DNA of 64,000 nt from Flavobacterium enshiense (GCF_022836875.1 NZ_CP090376.1:3162001-3226000), one strand, 5' to 3'; counted from the stretch's first letter, positions 19,718 through 28,927 are shown. Numbers and translations: made by a program. Notes: a model not told the origin generated them from the sequence alone.

Positions 19718-20483
19718 ATTTCCAAAAAACATCGTAGGCAAAACGAATCAAGGTTCCGACAACTACCACTAAGAAGAATGCACGGATAAATCCGTTACCC
19801 TTACTGATTGCTAATTTTGCTCCTATAAAACCGCCGAGCGCATTGCATAACGCCATAGGCAAGGCTATCATCCAAATAATTTTCCCTTTCAGCACAAAGA
19901 GGCAAATAGAACCGAAATTGGTTGCCAGATTAACCATTTTCGCATTCGCGGAAGCATGAAGAAAATCTAATCCCAATACAGAAACAAAAGCCACAACAAA
20001 GAAGCTTCCTGTACCCGGACCGATAAAACCATCGTAGAACCCGATGGTCATACTAATTATCACCGCATAAATTATCTGAGTTTTAACCGATAAAAGCTTT
20101 TCCTGATGCTGTCCGAAATTTTTCTTTATAAACGTATAAAACGCCAGTAATGTAAGCACCACCAGCAATAAGGGCTTCATGAAATCATTACTGACATGCG
20201 TTAACAAAGTAGAACCGGCAAAGGCCGAAGCAAACGCTATCAGCGACATGACCATCAGTAGTCTCCAATTCATTGTTACTTTCTTAAGATATTGGTAGGC
20301 TGCAAAACCAGTTCCGCTGAAGGCCGGAATTTTTAAGGAACCGATAATATTAGCCACCGGCACATTAGGCATTAAAATCAAAGCAACGGGCGTCTGGATC
20401 AATCCACCACCACCAACAATAGCATCTACAAAACCGGCAGCAAAAGCGGCAAGGCAAAGAAAAAGTAAAATATCAATTTCCAT
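19716..20483 (-). CDS. TauE/SafE family sulfite/anion exporter
   Basis: This 255-residue integral membrane protein has about eight hydrophobic helices. The TSUP family repeat is visible as GFVDAIVGGGGLIQTP near residue 18 and again as GFYDGFIGPGTGSFF near residue 150. Such proteins move sulfite, sulfoacetate or related anions across the inner membrane. The substrate here is not knowable from sequence. It lies downstream of murA on the same strand but behind a terminator. Confidence 0.88.
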   Translation of the reverse strand: MEIDILLFLCLAAFAAGFVDAIVGGGGLIQTPVALILMPNVPVANIIGSLKIPAFSGTGFAAYQYLKKVTMNWRLLMVMSLIAFASAFAGSTLLTHVSNDFMKPLLLVVLTLLAFYTFIKKNFGQHQEKLLSVKTQIIYAVIISMTIGFYDGFIGPGTGSFFVVAFVSVLGLDFLHASANAKMVNLATNFGSICLFVLKGKIIWMIALPMALCNALGGFIGAKLAISKGNGFIRAFFLVVVVGTLIRFAYDVFWK

Positions 20484-20492
20484 AGTAAAAAG

Positions 20493-20525
20493 AAAAAAGC
20501 CGAATTCGAATGAATTCAGCTTTTT
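20493..20525 (-). terminator. Intrinsic terminator downstream of murA
   Basis: On the minus strand, AAAAAGCTGAATTC pairs with GAATTCGGCTTTTTT around a short loop, followed by more Ts. It separates murA from the exporter gene. Confidence 0.82.
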
Positions 20526-20548
20526 ATATGTTTAGTGATCACACATAA

Positions 20549-21859
20549 TTACGCTCGAATGATGTTTGCGCCTAAGGCTCTCAAACGTTCGTCAATTTTT
20601 TCGTAACCTCTGTCAATTTGCTCAATATTCTGAATGGTACTCGTTCCTTTTGCAGAAAGTGCCGCAATCAGCAATGAAATTCCTGCACGGATATCCGGAG
20701 AACTCATTGTAGTGGCTTTCAGCTGCGATTTGAAATCGTGCCCCATTACCACCGCTCTGTGCGGATCGCACAACATGATTTTTGCACCCATGTCGATTAA
20801 TTTATCCACAAAGAACAAACGGCTTTCAAACATTTTCTGGTGAATCAGTACATCACCTTTTGCCTGAGTAGCCACAACTAAAATGATACTCAATAAATCA
20901 GGAGTAAATCCTGGCCACGGAGCATCGGCTATGGTTAAAATGGAACCATCAATATCGGTTTTAACTTCGTAACCGTTGTTATGCGCCGGGATATAAATAT
21001 CGTCGTCACGTCTTTCCACGGTGATTCCCAGTTTTCTGAAAACATTCGGAATTACACCAAGATTGTCCCAACTTACATTTTTTATGGTAATCTCGCTTCT
21101 GGTCATTGCTGCCAATCCAATCCACGAACCAATTTCAACCATGTCAGGAAGAATTCTGTGTTCGCATCCGCTAAGACTCTCAACTCCTTCGATAGTCAAT
21201 AAATTTGAACCTACTCCGGTAATTTTCGCTCCCATCGAGTTCAGCATTTTACATAATTGCTGCAAATAAGGTTCGCAGGCAGCGTTGTAAATTGTTGTTG
21301 TCCCTTCTGCCAAAACAGCGGCCATCACAATATTAGCGGTACCAGTCACCGATGCTTCATCTAAAAGCATATAGGTCCCCTGCAATCTTCCGTCTATTTC
21401 AACGCCATAAAAATGATCAGCTCTTTCGTATCTGAATTTGGCACCAAGGTTAATGAATCCTTCAAAATGTGTATCCAAACGACGACGTCCAATTTTATCA
21501 CCTCCCGGTTTTGGAATATATCCTTTTCCAAAACGGGCCAAAAGCGGACCTACGATCATAATCGAACCACGAAGTGCACCACCTTCTTTTTTGAACGCTT
21601 CTGTTTCAAGATAGTTGATATTTACCTCATCGGCCTGGAAAGTATAATCTCCGGAACCGTTTTTTTGAATTTTAACACCCAAATTACCCAAAAGCGTAAT
21701 CAGTTTATTAACGTCGATAATATCAGGAATGTTTGTTATTCGTACTTTTTCTGAAGTCAACAAAACCGGACATAAAACCTGCAGCGCTTCATTTTTAGCT
21801 CCTTGAGGATGAACGTCTCCTTTTAACTGTATACCTCCTTCTATCTTAAATGTTCCCAT
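20549..21859 (-). CDS. murA: UDP-N-acetylglucosamine 1-carboxyvinyltransferase
   Basis: This enzyme transfers enolpyruvate from PEP to UDP-GlcNAc, the first committed step of peptidoglycan synthesis, in the cytoplasm. I prefer the ATG at 21,859 (436 residues, MGTFKIEGG); an ATG four codons earlier is possible. The KNEALQ motif near the N-terminus holds the catalytic lysine. In the active-site loop the usual Cys of GGCxIG is Asp here (PGGDKIGRRRLDTH, D121 by this start), a substitution known from fosfomycin-insensitive MurA enzymes. The length is normal. It is followed by a terminator and preceded by the DUF4290 gene with a 15-base gap. Confidence 0.94.
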   Translation of the reverse strand: MGTFKIEGGIQLKGDVHPQGAKNEALQVLCPVLLTSEKVRITNIPDIIDVNKLITLLGNLGVKIQKNGSGDYTFQADEVNINYLETEAFKKEGGALRGSIMIVGPLLARFGKGYIPKPGGDKIGRRRLDTHFEGFINLGAKFRYERADHFYGVEIDGRLQGTYMLLDEASVTGTANIVMAAVLAEGTTTIYNAACEPYLQQLCKMLNSMGAKITGVGSNLLTIEGVESLSGCEHRILPDMVEIGSWIGLAAMTRSEITIKNVSWDNLGVIPNVFRKLGITVERRDDDIYIPAHNNGYEVKTDIDGSILTIADAPWPGFTPDLLSIILVVATQAKGDVLIHQKMFESRLFFVDKLIDMGAKIMLCDPHRAVVMGHDFKSQLKATTMSSPDIRAGISLLIAALSAKGTSTIQNIEQIDRGYEKIDERLRALGANIIRA

Positions 21860-21874
21860 GGCGTTTTTCAAAAA

Positions 21875-22576
21875 TTATTTTCTGTTGCTGTTCTTATTGT
21901 TGCTTCGCGGATTGAAATTCTTTCCGCCGGTATTCCCTTTTCCTTTCGGATTGTTGAATTGTGCTTTATTGGACATTTTTTTATTCACTCGCATCAAATC
22001 GGTCGTATTGGAAAGCTCTTCATCCGTTTTTACCAAGTTGATTTTTCCTCCCGACAGTTCGTACAAATGCTCGAAAATTACGTCATCCTTAACCGTATCT
22101 TTATTCCAGCTCAGATAACATTTTTTCATATGATTTGCAATCACACGGATAAGCGTGTTTTTCAGATCGCTTTCCTCCCATTTGTTGGCCACATCAATCA
22201 TGTATTTGATATTGTTTCCATAAAAACGGTATTTCGGGAAGTTCTGAGGGTAATTAAGCTTTTCCGGTTTCTGATGCAACACTTCTTTGCTCGGAATCGG
22301 ATATGGTGAATCTACATCCAGTTTGAAATCGGACATGATAAAAATCTGGTCCCAAAGTTTATGCTGAAAATCGGGCACGTCGCGCAAGTGCGGATTCAAC
22401 CCTCCCATCACCGAAATGATGTATCGCGCCGCTTTGTTACGCTCTTCGCGATCCTCAATTAAAGTCGCCTGATCAATCAGCTTCTGTAAATGACGACCGT
22501 ATTCCGGAATGATCAGATGCGGGCGTTCGGCATTGTATTCCAAAAAATGTACGGCTTGTTCTGGTGTAAATTGCAT
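21875..22576 (-). CDS. DUF4290 family protein
   Basis: This 233-residue protein opens with FTPEQAVHFLEYNAERPHL and IPEYGRHLQKLIDQA, the conserved DUF4290 head of Bacteroidota. A basic, low-complexity Asn/Lys/Gly tail follows (from about residue 205: KGKGNTGGKNFNPRSNNKN), which could bind nucleic acid. There is no signal peptide. It sits between the DUF493 gene and murA on one strand, an order common in Flavobacteria. Function is unknown. Confidence 0.83.
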   Translation of the reverse strand: MQFTPEQAVHFLEYNAERPHLIIPEYGRHLQKLIDQATLIEDREERNKAARYIISVMGGLNPHLRDVPDFQHKLWDQIFIMSDFKLDVDSPYPIPSKEVLHQKPEKLNYPQNFPKYRFYGNNIKYMIDVANKWEESDLKNTLIRVIANHMKKCYLSWNKDTVKDDVIFEHLYELSGGKINLVKTDEELSNTTDLMRVNKKMSNKAQFNNPKGKGNTGGKNFNPRSNNKNSNRK

Positions 22577-22585
22577 GTTTGGTTT

Positions 22586-22870
22586 TTATAAAGAAATAAT
22601 CCCTTCTACTTTTGTCAGCTCTACGTACTTATCAATAACACTTTGAGCGCTTTTCATGGTAACGTTAACCGAAACACTGGTATATTTTCCTGTCTTTGAC
22701 TGATTTGTTTCAATTACCGCTCCCATACCATCGAATGAAGTTTCAATTACGTTAATCTTATCAACATCCGTCGGAACTATAAATTTAAACAAATATTCGG
22801 AAGGCCATACCGTTGAGTTAATTAATTCTTCTTTAAGCCTATGGTAAAATTCTTCTGTCTTCTTATCCAT
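22586..22870 (-). CDS. DUF493 family protein
   Basis: This 94-residue protein has the DUF493/YbeD-like ferredoxin-type fold pattern: WPSEYLFKFIVP, then TSVSVNVTMKSAQSVIDKYVEL. The family is small, cytosolic and possibly regulatory (ACT-like). It is the first gene of the leftward DUF493-DUF4290-murA unit and lies 9 bases upstream of the DUF4290 gene. Confidence 0.82.
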   Translation of the reverse strand: MDKKTEEFYHRLKEELINSTVWPSEYLFKFIVPTDVDKINVIETSFDGMGAVIETNQSKTGKYTSVSVNVTMKSAQSVIDKYVELTKVEGIISL

Positions 22871-22993
22871 TGTTCAATCAAAAATAAAAGCAAATATACA
22901 TTAGAGTTATGAATTATGTATGATGATTTCTGAGTTTTTGCCCATTAAAAAACAACAATCCCGAAAAGAATTACCCCATTTAACTAAAAAATG

Positions 22994-23001
22994 TAAATTT
23001 G
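22994..23001 (+). promoter_or_regulatory. -7 promoter box ahead of the AAA ATPase gene
   Basis: TAAATTTG matches the Bacteroidota -7 consensus and lies 18 bases before the GTG at 23,019. It falls inside the longer ATG-initiated frame, which argues for the GTG start. Confidence 0.55.
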
Positions 23002-23018
23002 CGCCTTATTTTAAAAAA

Positions 23019-23558
23019 GTGGCTAAAGAAATTGTACTAATTATTGGCGGACCCGGATCAGGGAAAACCACTGTTATAGAGGGCTTGACAGATAAAGGAT
23101 ACCTGTGTTATCCCGAAGTTTCGCGCGAAGTAATTCATGAAGCCCGCAAACAGGGAATTGAACAATTATTCCTTGAAAAGCCACTTTTATTCAGTGAATT
23201 ATTACTGGAAGGAAGAAAAAAACAATTTCAGAATGCCGTTCTTGAAAACAAAGACTTCGTTTTTATCGATCGAGGTATTCCAGATGTTTTGGCATACATG
23301 CATTATATAGGCGATGCTTATCCTTCTTTTTTTGATCAGGCCTGCCGAGAGCACAAGTACAGCAAAGTATTCATCCTTCCGCCCTGGGAAGAAATTTACA
23401 CCAGTGACGAAGCCCGTTACGAAACCTATGAACAAGCTGTCCTAATTCAGGAACACCTTATCGAAACCTACGAAAATTATGGCTATTCGCTTATTGAAGT
23501 CCCAAAAGACACTTTGGAAAACCGAATTGATTTTATTCTCGAAAATCTGAAGAATTAA
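23019..23558 (+). CDS. AAA family ATPase / nucleoside-kinase-like P-loop protein
   Basis: Starting at the GTG at 23,019 gives 179 residues opening with AKEIVLIIGGPGSGKTTVIE, whose Walker A is GGPGSGKT. This fits the promoter box just upstream. An ATG at 22,920 would add 33 poorly ordered residues. The sequence (YPEVSREVIHEARKQG, FIDRGIPDVLAYM, EEIYTSDEARYETYEQA) resembles the AAA_28 group, small P-loop ATPases or kinases of uncertain substrate. recQ starts 32 bases downstream. Confidence 0.78.
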   Translation: MAKEIVLIIGGPGSGKTTVIEGLTDKGYLCYPEVSREVIHEARKQGIEQLFLEKPLLFSELLLEGRKKQFQNAVLENKDFVFIDRGIPDVLAYMHYIGDAYPSFFDQACREHKYSKVFILPPWEEIYTSDEARYETYEQAVLIQEHLIETYENYGYSLIEVPKDTLENRIDFILENLKN

Positions 23559-23590
23559 GTTATATTCGTATTCTATATAGGTTTTACAAT

Positions 23591-25480
23591 TTGGACGCAC
23601 AGCAAATTCTAAAAAAATACTGGAACCACGATTCGTTCCGTGAGCCGCAGGAAGCAATTATCCAATCGGTTCTGGAAGGAAAAGACGCTTTTGCACTGCT
23701 CCCAACCGGCGGCGGAAAATCGATTTGTTTTCAGGTACCGGCCATGATAAAACCGGGAATCTGCCTGGTTATTTCCCCGTTGATCGCCTTAATGAAAGAC
23801 CAGGTCCAGAATCTGCAAAAACGAAACATAAAAGCAATCGCTTTAACAGGTGGAATTTCTTCAGACGAAACCATCGATTTGCTTGATAATTGTCAGTTCG
23901 GAAACTATAAATTCCTTTATCTTTCCCCGGAACGACTGCAATCTGACTGGGTTTTGGAGCGTATAAAAGGCCTTCCGATAAATCTTATCGCCATTGACGA
24001 AGCACATTGTGTCTCGCAATGGGGCCATGATTTCCGACCTGCCTATTTAAAAATTTCAAAACTAAAAGAGTATTTCCCGAAAGTTCCTTTTTTGGCTTTA
24101 ACAGCTTCAGCCACACAAAGAGTTCAGGACGACATCTGCACACAGCTAGGATTAACAAACCCGGCGGTATTCAAAAAATCATTTGCAAGAGAAAATATTG
24201 CTTACATGGTTTTTGAAGCCGAAGACAAGCTTTTCAGAATCCAGCAGATTCTCACTAAAAACCCGGAACCTTCAATAATTTATGTCCGCAACCGAAAAGC
24301 CTGCCATGACGTATCGGCACAAGTGGCTGCAATGGGATTCAAAAGCACATTTTATCACGGCGGACTTACACAGAAAGAAAAAGGAAAAAACATGCAGTCA
24401 TGGCTCATGGAAGATGTTCAGGTAATGGTTGCCACAAACGCCTTTGGCATGGGAATCGACAAACCCAATGTCCGCACGGTAATCCATATCCAACTTCCCG
24501 AAAACCTTGAGAATTACTATCAGGAAGCAGGCCGCGCCGGACGAAACGGAGTAAAAGCCTTTGCCGTTTTACTTCTTGCCCCGTCGGATATCCAAACTAC
24601 AGAAAGCCAGTTTCTTTCCGTATTGCCCGATAAAACCTTTTTAAAAGAAGTTTACATCAAACTCAATAATTATTTTCAGATAGGATACGGCGAAGGTATT
24701 AACGAAACTTTCTCGTTTAATCTGAACCATTTTTGCCAGCGGTACAAATTCCCTGTTCTGAAAACCTTCAATGCGATGCAGTTTCTGGACAATCAAGGAA
24801 TCATTTCACTTTCCAAAGAATTTTCAGAAAAAATCACCATCCGTTTCTCATTAGAAAGCCGTGAAATCATACGTTATATAAGTATGAATCCGTCCGACGA
24901 GCCAGTAATTACAGCTATATTACGTAATTATAGCGGAGTATACGAAATAGACACAGCCATCAACACCAATCTGATTGCACGAAAATCAGGCACTTCCGAA
25001 GAAAATGTGATCGAAGTGTTGAAACGAATGCATCAGAAGGAAATCTGTATATTACACAGTCAGTCTAACGACAGTCAACTCACCTTCAACGAAGTACGCG
25101 AAGACGAGCGAACCATAAACCGAATTGCGAAATTCCTGCAACAGCAGAACGAAATTAAAATAAAGCAATTTGAATCGGTTATCCGATATGTATCGGACAA
25201 GAAACAATGCAAAAGCAGATTACTCCTGGAGTATTTTGGAGAAACAGACACTAAAGAATGTGGCATCTGCTCATTTTGCATCACTCAGAAAAAAACAGAA
25301 AAGAGTCCTCTTGAAATTGCAAAAAACGTATTGGCCCTGCTTAAAAACTCGCCTTTATCCTCAAGAGAAATCGAAAATTCACTGGAATTAAGCACAGAGG
25401 AAACTATCTTTGCACTTCAGCTTTTGTTGGAAAACAACAAAGTAAAAATCAATAATCAAAACCAATACATTAGTCTATAA
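23591..25480 (+). CDS. recQ: ATP-dependent DNA helicase RecQ (short form)
   Basis: This 629-residue 3'-5' helicase starts at TTG (DAQQILKKYW). It has motif I LLPTGGGKS, DEAH box IDEAHCVSQWGHDFRP, motif VI EAGRAGRNG and the RecQ zinc site near residues 545-565 (ending ECGICSFC). The winged-helix region follows but there is no clear HRDC domain, so it is the shorter of the RecQ types common in Flavobacteria. It unwinds forked and recombination DNA. The stop overlaps the fmt ATG by one base (TAATG). Confidence 0.93.
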   Translation: MDAQQILKKYWNHDSFREPQEAIIQSVLEGKDAFALLPTGGGKSICFQVPAMIKPGICLVISPLIALMKDQVQNLQKRNIKAIALTGGISSDETIDLLDNCQFGNYKFLYLSPERLQSDWVLERIKGLPINLIAIDEAHCVSQWGHDFRPAYLKISKLKEYFPKVPFLALTASATQRVQDDICTQLGLTNPAVFKKSFARENIAYMVFEAEDKLFRIQQILTKNPEPSIIYVRNRKACHDVSAQVAAMGFKSTFYHGGLTQKEKGKNMQSWLMEDVQVMVATNAFGMGIDKPNVRTVIHIQLPENLENYYQEAGRAGRNGVKAFAVLLLAPSDIQTTESQFLSVLPDKTFLKEVYIKLNNYFQIGYGEGINETFSFNLNHFCQRYKFPVLKTFNAMQFLDNQGIISLSKEFSEKITIRFSLESREIIRYISMNPSDEPVITAILRNYSGVYEIDTAINTNLIARKSGTSEENVIEVLKRMHQKEICILHSQSNDSQLTFNEVREDERTINRIAKFLQQQNEIKIKQFESVIRYVSDKKQCKSRLLLEYFGETDTKECGICSFCITQKKTEKSPLEIAKNVLALLKNSPLSSREIENSLELSTEETIFALQLLLENNKVKINNQNQYISL

Positions 25481-26427
25481 TGGAAAAGTTACGCATTGTT
25501 TTTATGGGAACTCCCGAGTTTGCCGTAGGAATCCTTGACACTATATATAAGAACAATTATGAAATCGTTGGTGTGATCACCGCTGCAGACAAACCGGCGG
25601 GTCGCGGACAAAAGATCAAATATTCGGCGGTAAAAGAATACTCTTTGGAGCACAACCTTCATTTGTTGCAGCCTACCAACCTGAAAGACGAAACTTTTTT
25701 AGAAGAATTGCGAAGCCTTAACGCAAATCTTCAGATTGTTGTTGCTTTCAGAATGTTGCCTGAAGTAGTTTGGCGCATGCCTAAATTCGGAACCTTTAAC
25801 CTTCACGCTTCTCTATTACCGGAATACCGCGGAGCAGCACCTATTAACTGGGCAATTATCAACGGAGAAATCAAAACCGGAGTGACCACGTTTTTCATAG
25901 ACGATAAAATCGATACCGGAGCGATGATTCTAAGCGATGAAGTTACCATTGGCGAAAATGAATCGGCAGGTGAATTGCATGACCGCTTAATGGCATTGGG
26001 AAGCGGGACCGTTTTAAAGACATTATCCCTTATCGAGCAAGGAAACGTTACAACTACAATTCAGTCCACCAGTGATGACATAAAAACGGCTTATAAGCTT
26101 AATAAAGACAATTGCAAGATCGATTTCAGTAAAGACGGAAGCGAAATTCACAACCTGGTGCGTGGCTTGAGTCCGTATCCGGCAGCCTGGTGTTATATTA
26201 AAGACAACGATCAGGAGTGGAATGTAAAAATTTACGAAACCTCTTTCATGAAAGACGCTCATCAACATGAGCAAGGAAAGGTGCTTTCAACTAAAAAAGA
26301 ATTGAAAATCGCAGTAAGAGGAGGTTATCTAAATATTCACAGTTTACAGTTTCCGGGAAAGAAAAGAATGCAGACACACGAACTTTTAAACGGAATTTCG
26401 TTCAGTGAAAATGCTATAGCGCTGTAG
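25480..26427 (+). CDS. fmt: Methionyl-tRNA formyltransferase
   Basis: This 315-residue enzyme formylates initiator Met-tRNA with 10-formyl-THF in the cytoplasm. Visible signatures are RIVFMGTPEFAV at the start, FNLHASLLPEYRGAAPINWAI, and DTGAMILSDEV with the catalytic Asp. The C-terminal tRNA-binding domain is at about 205-310. Length is typical. It is translationally coupled to recQ through a one-base overlap. Confidence 0.95.
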   Translation: MEKLRIVFMGTPEFAVGILDTIYKNNYEIVGVITAADKPAGRGQKIKYSAVKEYSLEHNLHLLQPTNLKDETFLEELRSLNANLQIVVAFRMLPEVVWRMPKFGTFNLHASLLPEYRGAAPINWAIINGEIKTGVTTFFIDDKIDTGAMILSDEVTIGENESAGELHDRLMALGSGTVLKTLSLIEQGNVTTTIQSTSDDIKTAYKLNKDNCKIDFSKDGSEIHNLVRGLSPYPAAWCYIKDNDQEWNVKIYETSFMKDAHQHEQGKVLSTKKELKIAVRGGYLNIHSLQFPGKKRMQTHELLNGISFSENAIAL

Positions 26428-26540
26428 CCCCAGTAAACACTAAGACTCCCGAAATTTCGAAAAAAACAAGTAAGTTTATTAACAATAAACCTGAGTTATC
26501 AACATTTTAAGCAAAAAACTTGTAAAAAACCGAAAAACAC

Positions 26541-26570
26541 TTGCGTAATCCGGAAATTCATATAAATTTG
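26541..26570 (+). promoter_or_regulatory. Bacteroidota-type promoter for the HU gene
   Basis: TTG (26,541-26,543) and TAAATTTG (26,563-26,570) are spaced 19 bases apart and end 43 bases before the ATG. The match to the consensus is very good. Confidence 0.75.
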
Positions 26571-26613
26571 TAGGACAATAATTAATTTAATCAAACCATT
26601 AATAACTATTCTT

Positions 26614-26892
26614 ATGAACAAATCAGAATTAATCGATGCAATTGCTGCTGATGCAGGTATCACTAAAGCAGCTGCTAAATTGGCTTTAGAATCTTTCTTA
26701 AACAACGTAGAAGGAACTTTAACAAAAGGCGGAAGAGTATCATTAGTAGGTTTCGGATCTTGGTCAGTATCACAAAGAGCAGCAAGAGAAGGAAGAAACC
26801 CTCAAACTGGAAAAACTATCAAAATTGCTGCTAAAAATGTAGTAAAATTCAAGGCAGGAGCTGAGTTAGAAGGTTCTTTGAACAAAAAATAG
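26614..26892 (+). CDS. HU family DNA-binding protein
   Basis: This 92-residue nucleoid protein has the HU layout: MNKSELIDAIAADAGITKAAAKLAL helices, then VSLVGFGSWSVSQRAAREGRNPQTG (the arm with the conserved RNPQTG) and KIAAKNVVKFKAGAEL. It binds and bends DNA as a dimer. It has its own strong promoter and terminator. Codons are biased to preferred ones, as expected of a highly expressed gene. Confidence 0.95.
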   Translation: MNKSELIDAIAADAGITKAAAKLALESFLNNVEGTLTKGGRVSLVGFGSWSVSQRAAREGRNPQTGKTIKIAAKNVVKFKAGAELEGSLNKK

Positions 26893-26910
26893 TTTACCAC
26901 TACAAATACA

Positions 26911-26934
26911 GCCCCGATTAAATCGGGGCTTTTT
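26911..26934 (+). terminator. Intrinsic terminator after the HU gene
   Basis: The perfect hairpin GCCCCGATT-AAATCGGGGC (26,911-26,929) is followed by TTTTT. Confidence 0.9.
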
Positions 26935-27002
26935 ACTTTTAAACGATTTATTTTGCTGCGATACGTATTTTTTCCTAATTTTAAATATAAACTTGCAGGA
27001 AG

Positions 27003-27563
27003 ATGATATCAGTTAAGCCAAAAAAAGGAAATTTGCTTGTAGCGGAACCTTCAATTATCGGAGATTTATCATTTAACAGATCCGTGGTCCTACTAGCCGA
27101 CCACAATGCAGAGGGATCTGTTGGGTTCATTTTGAACAAGCCCTTACAGTACACCATCCATGATTTAATTCCTGAAATTAATGCCAATTTCAAAATTTAT
27201 AATGGTGGCCCTGTAGAACAAGACAACTTGTATTTTATTCACAACATTCCCGAACTGATACCAAATAGCATAGAAATCTCTAACGGTATCTATTGGGGAG
27301 GCGATTTTGAACACACTAAAAACCTTATCAACGAAGGAAAAATTAAAAGAACCAACATTCGCTTCTTTTTGGGTTACACCGGATGGGAATCACACCAATT
27401 GGAAGACGAATTAGAAGAAAACTCCTGGATTGTATCTAAAAACAGTTATCAAAACAAAATTATCGGAAAATCTACTACTCACTTCTGGAAAGAAAAGATG
27501 ATGGAACAAGGCGGCGAATACCTTATCTGGTCTAACGCACCCGAAAACCCGATCTTAAACTAA
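27003..27563 (+). CDS. YqgE/AlgH family protein
   Basis: This 186-residue protein carries the family signatures: KGNLLVAEPSIIGDLSFNRSVVLL, then EGSVGFILNKPL near residue 38, NGGPVEQDNLYFIH near residue 75 and RFFLGYTGWESHQLEDE near residue 120. The biochemical role is not settled; AlgH is linked to alginate regulation in Pseudomonas. The 3' end overlaps the convergent aminotransferase gene by 4 bases. Confidence 0.9.
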   Translation: MISVKPKKGNLLVAEPSIIGDLSFNRSVVLLADHNAEGSVGFILNKPLQYTIHDLIPEINANFKIYNGGPVEQDNLYFIHNIPELIPNSIEISNGIYWGGDFEHTKNLINEGKIKRTNIRFFLGYTGWESHQLEDELEENSWIVSKNSYQNKIIGKSTTHFWKEKMMEQGGEYLIWSNAPENPILN

Positions 27564-28399
27564 GCCAAACGAACCTGAGCATTCAGTTTCTTCAATAATT
27601 CGGAAGCAAAATCCGTTTTGTACTCTTTTTTGCGGTATTTAGTAATCGGCTGGATACCTTTGATAACGTTAGTCAGAAACAATTCATCGGCTTTTTGCAA
27701 ATCAAAGGGAGAAATTGATTCTTCCACAACCTCTAACCCTTCCATTTTTTTAGCGATTGCCAAAATCTGTTTACGCATTACACCATTTAAACAGCCGTCC
27801 AAAATAGGAGGCGTAACCAATTTATTGCCCATAAGCATGAACAAATTACTCTGAAGCCCTTCTACTACATTCTTTTCGTCATTCATCAACAAGCAGTTAT
27901 CATAACCGTTTTCATGCGCGAAAACACTTCCGGTAATCTGCACCAGCCTGTTATTGCTCTTGATAGTAGAAAGTAACTGTTTAGTAACGTAAAAATCCTT
28001 AAACAATTCCACTTCATAAGCAGTTCCATCAAAGGAATACAAAGCTGCTTCAAGCGGCTCTGCAGTAACAATAAATTCAACATCATTAGTGGTTGGCAGA
28101 TAAAACCCACCTGATTTTCGAAAAACAGAAAATCTCACACGGATTGACTGAACGCCATCCAATTGACGAACCAAATTTAAAATTTGCTCATCAAAATATT
28201 CCATGGTAAAATTCATTGGAATTTCCATTCGCACAATACGCATTGACGCCATCAACCTAAAGTAATGATCTTCTAAAAACAAAACCCTAGCATCCAACAC
28301 TTTAACAGTTTCAAAAACAGAATCCCCATAAAGAAAACCTCTGTTTTGCTGCAATGCAACCCCTGAATCATCCACTAATGAACCGTTATAATTTACCAT
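27560..28399 (-). CDS. Class IV aminotransferase (PLP-dependent)
   Basis: This 279-residue protein has the fold-type IV pattern: GFLYGDSVFETVKVLDARVLF near residue 22, a likely PLP lysine in STIKSNNRL, VVEGLQSNLFML near residue 180 and GVMRKQIL. The family includes branched-chain and D-amino acid transaminases and aminodeoxychorismate lyase (PabC). Substrate cannot be decided, though the length fits a PabC-like enzyme. A hairpin with a T-run lies immediately ahead of the ATG, inside the leader. Confidence 0.87.
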   Translation of the reverse strand: MVNYNGSLVDDSGVALQQNRGFLYGDSVFETVKVLDARVLFLEDHYFRLMASMRIVRMEIPMNFTMEYFDEQILNLVRQLDGVQSIRVRFSVFRKSGGFYLPTTNDVEFIVTAEPLEAALYSFDGTAYEVELFKDFYVTKQLLSTIKSNNRLVQITGSVFAHENGYDNCLLMNDEKNVVEGLQSNLFMLMGNKLVTPPILDGCLNGVMRKQILAIAKKMEGLEVVEESISPFDLQKADELFLTNVIKGIQPITKYRKKEYKTDFASELLKKLNAQVRLA

Positions 28400-28432
28400 A
28401 AAAAACCCCCGATTTAATCGAGGGCAAATATA
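28400..28432 (-). promoter_or_regulatory. -7 box and leader hairpin ahead of the aminotransferase gene
   Basis: On the minus strand TATATTTG (28,432-28,425) fits the -7 consensus. The next bases form CCCTCGATT/AATCGGGG with six Ts that run directly into the ATG. The hairpin may be the terminator of the upstream START-like gene, or it may shape initiation of this gene. No clear -33 TTG is seen. Confidence 0.5.
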
Positions 28433-28450
28433 GTTTATAAAAATGACTTT

Positions 28451-28843
28451 TTAAGCGGAACCTATAACATGTTTTAAATCGGAAATCTGATTTTCCCAAA
28501 GCATTTTAGCTTCCGACAAATCTCGTTCTTCTGCAAAATCTACAATCATCAAAGAAACATCTTTGGTAATCTCATCTTCCAGTATTCGTAATTCAAAATA
28601 ATAATCACCATCTTTATTATCCTCATCAATCCAGCGAAACTTAACTTTCTCTCCTGTTTTTTTGGAAGCTAGTCGGGCTTTTTCCTCTGAATCGTTCCAG
28701 ATGAACGTAAAAAACTCTCCACGAGAATTCACGTTATCCGCAAACCACTCCGATAGTCCGGAAGGCGTTGAGATATACTGATATAATAATTGGGGCGATG
28801 ACATGATGGGGAACTCTAATTCGTATCTTATTTTACCTTCCAT
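28451..28843 (-). CDS. START-like domain protein
   Basis: This 130-residue protein matches the Bacteroidota START-like family (AHSA1/SRPBCC fold). Features are RYELEFPIMSSPQLLYQYISTP, SEWFADNV near residue 33, a central WNDSEEKARL and KVKFRWIDE, and a C-terminal helix with LWENQISDLK. The fold makes a hydrophobic pocket; the ligand is unknown. It is upstream of the aminotransferase gene on the same strand. Confidence 0.85.
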   Translation of the reverse strand: MEGKIRYELEFPIMSSPQLLYQYISTPSGLSEWFADNVNSRGEFFTFIWNDSEEKARLASKKTGEKVKFRWIDEDNKDGDYYFELRILEDEITKDVSLMIVDFAEERDLSEAKMLWENQISDLKHVIGSA

Positions 28844-28927
28844 ATTCGTATTAAATTTTCTGAAATATATAGCATTTAACTTAATAAAAAAAAGAAAAAA
28901 GAAAAAAATATTTTTTTTGAATTTTAT

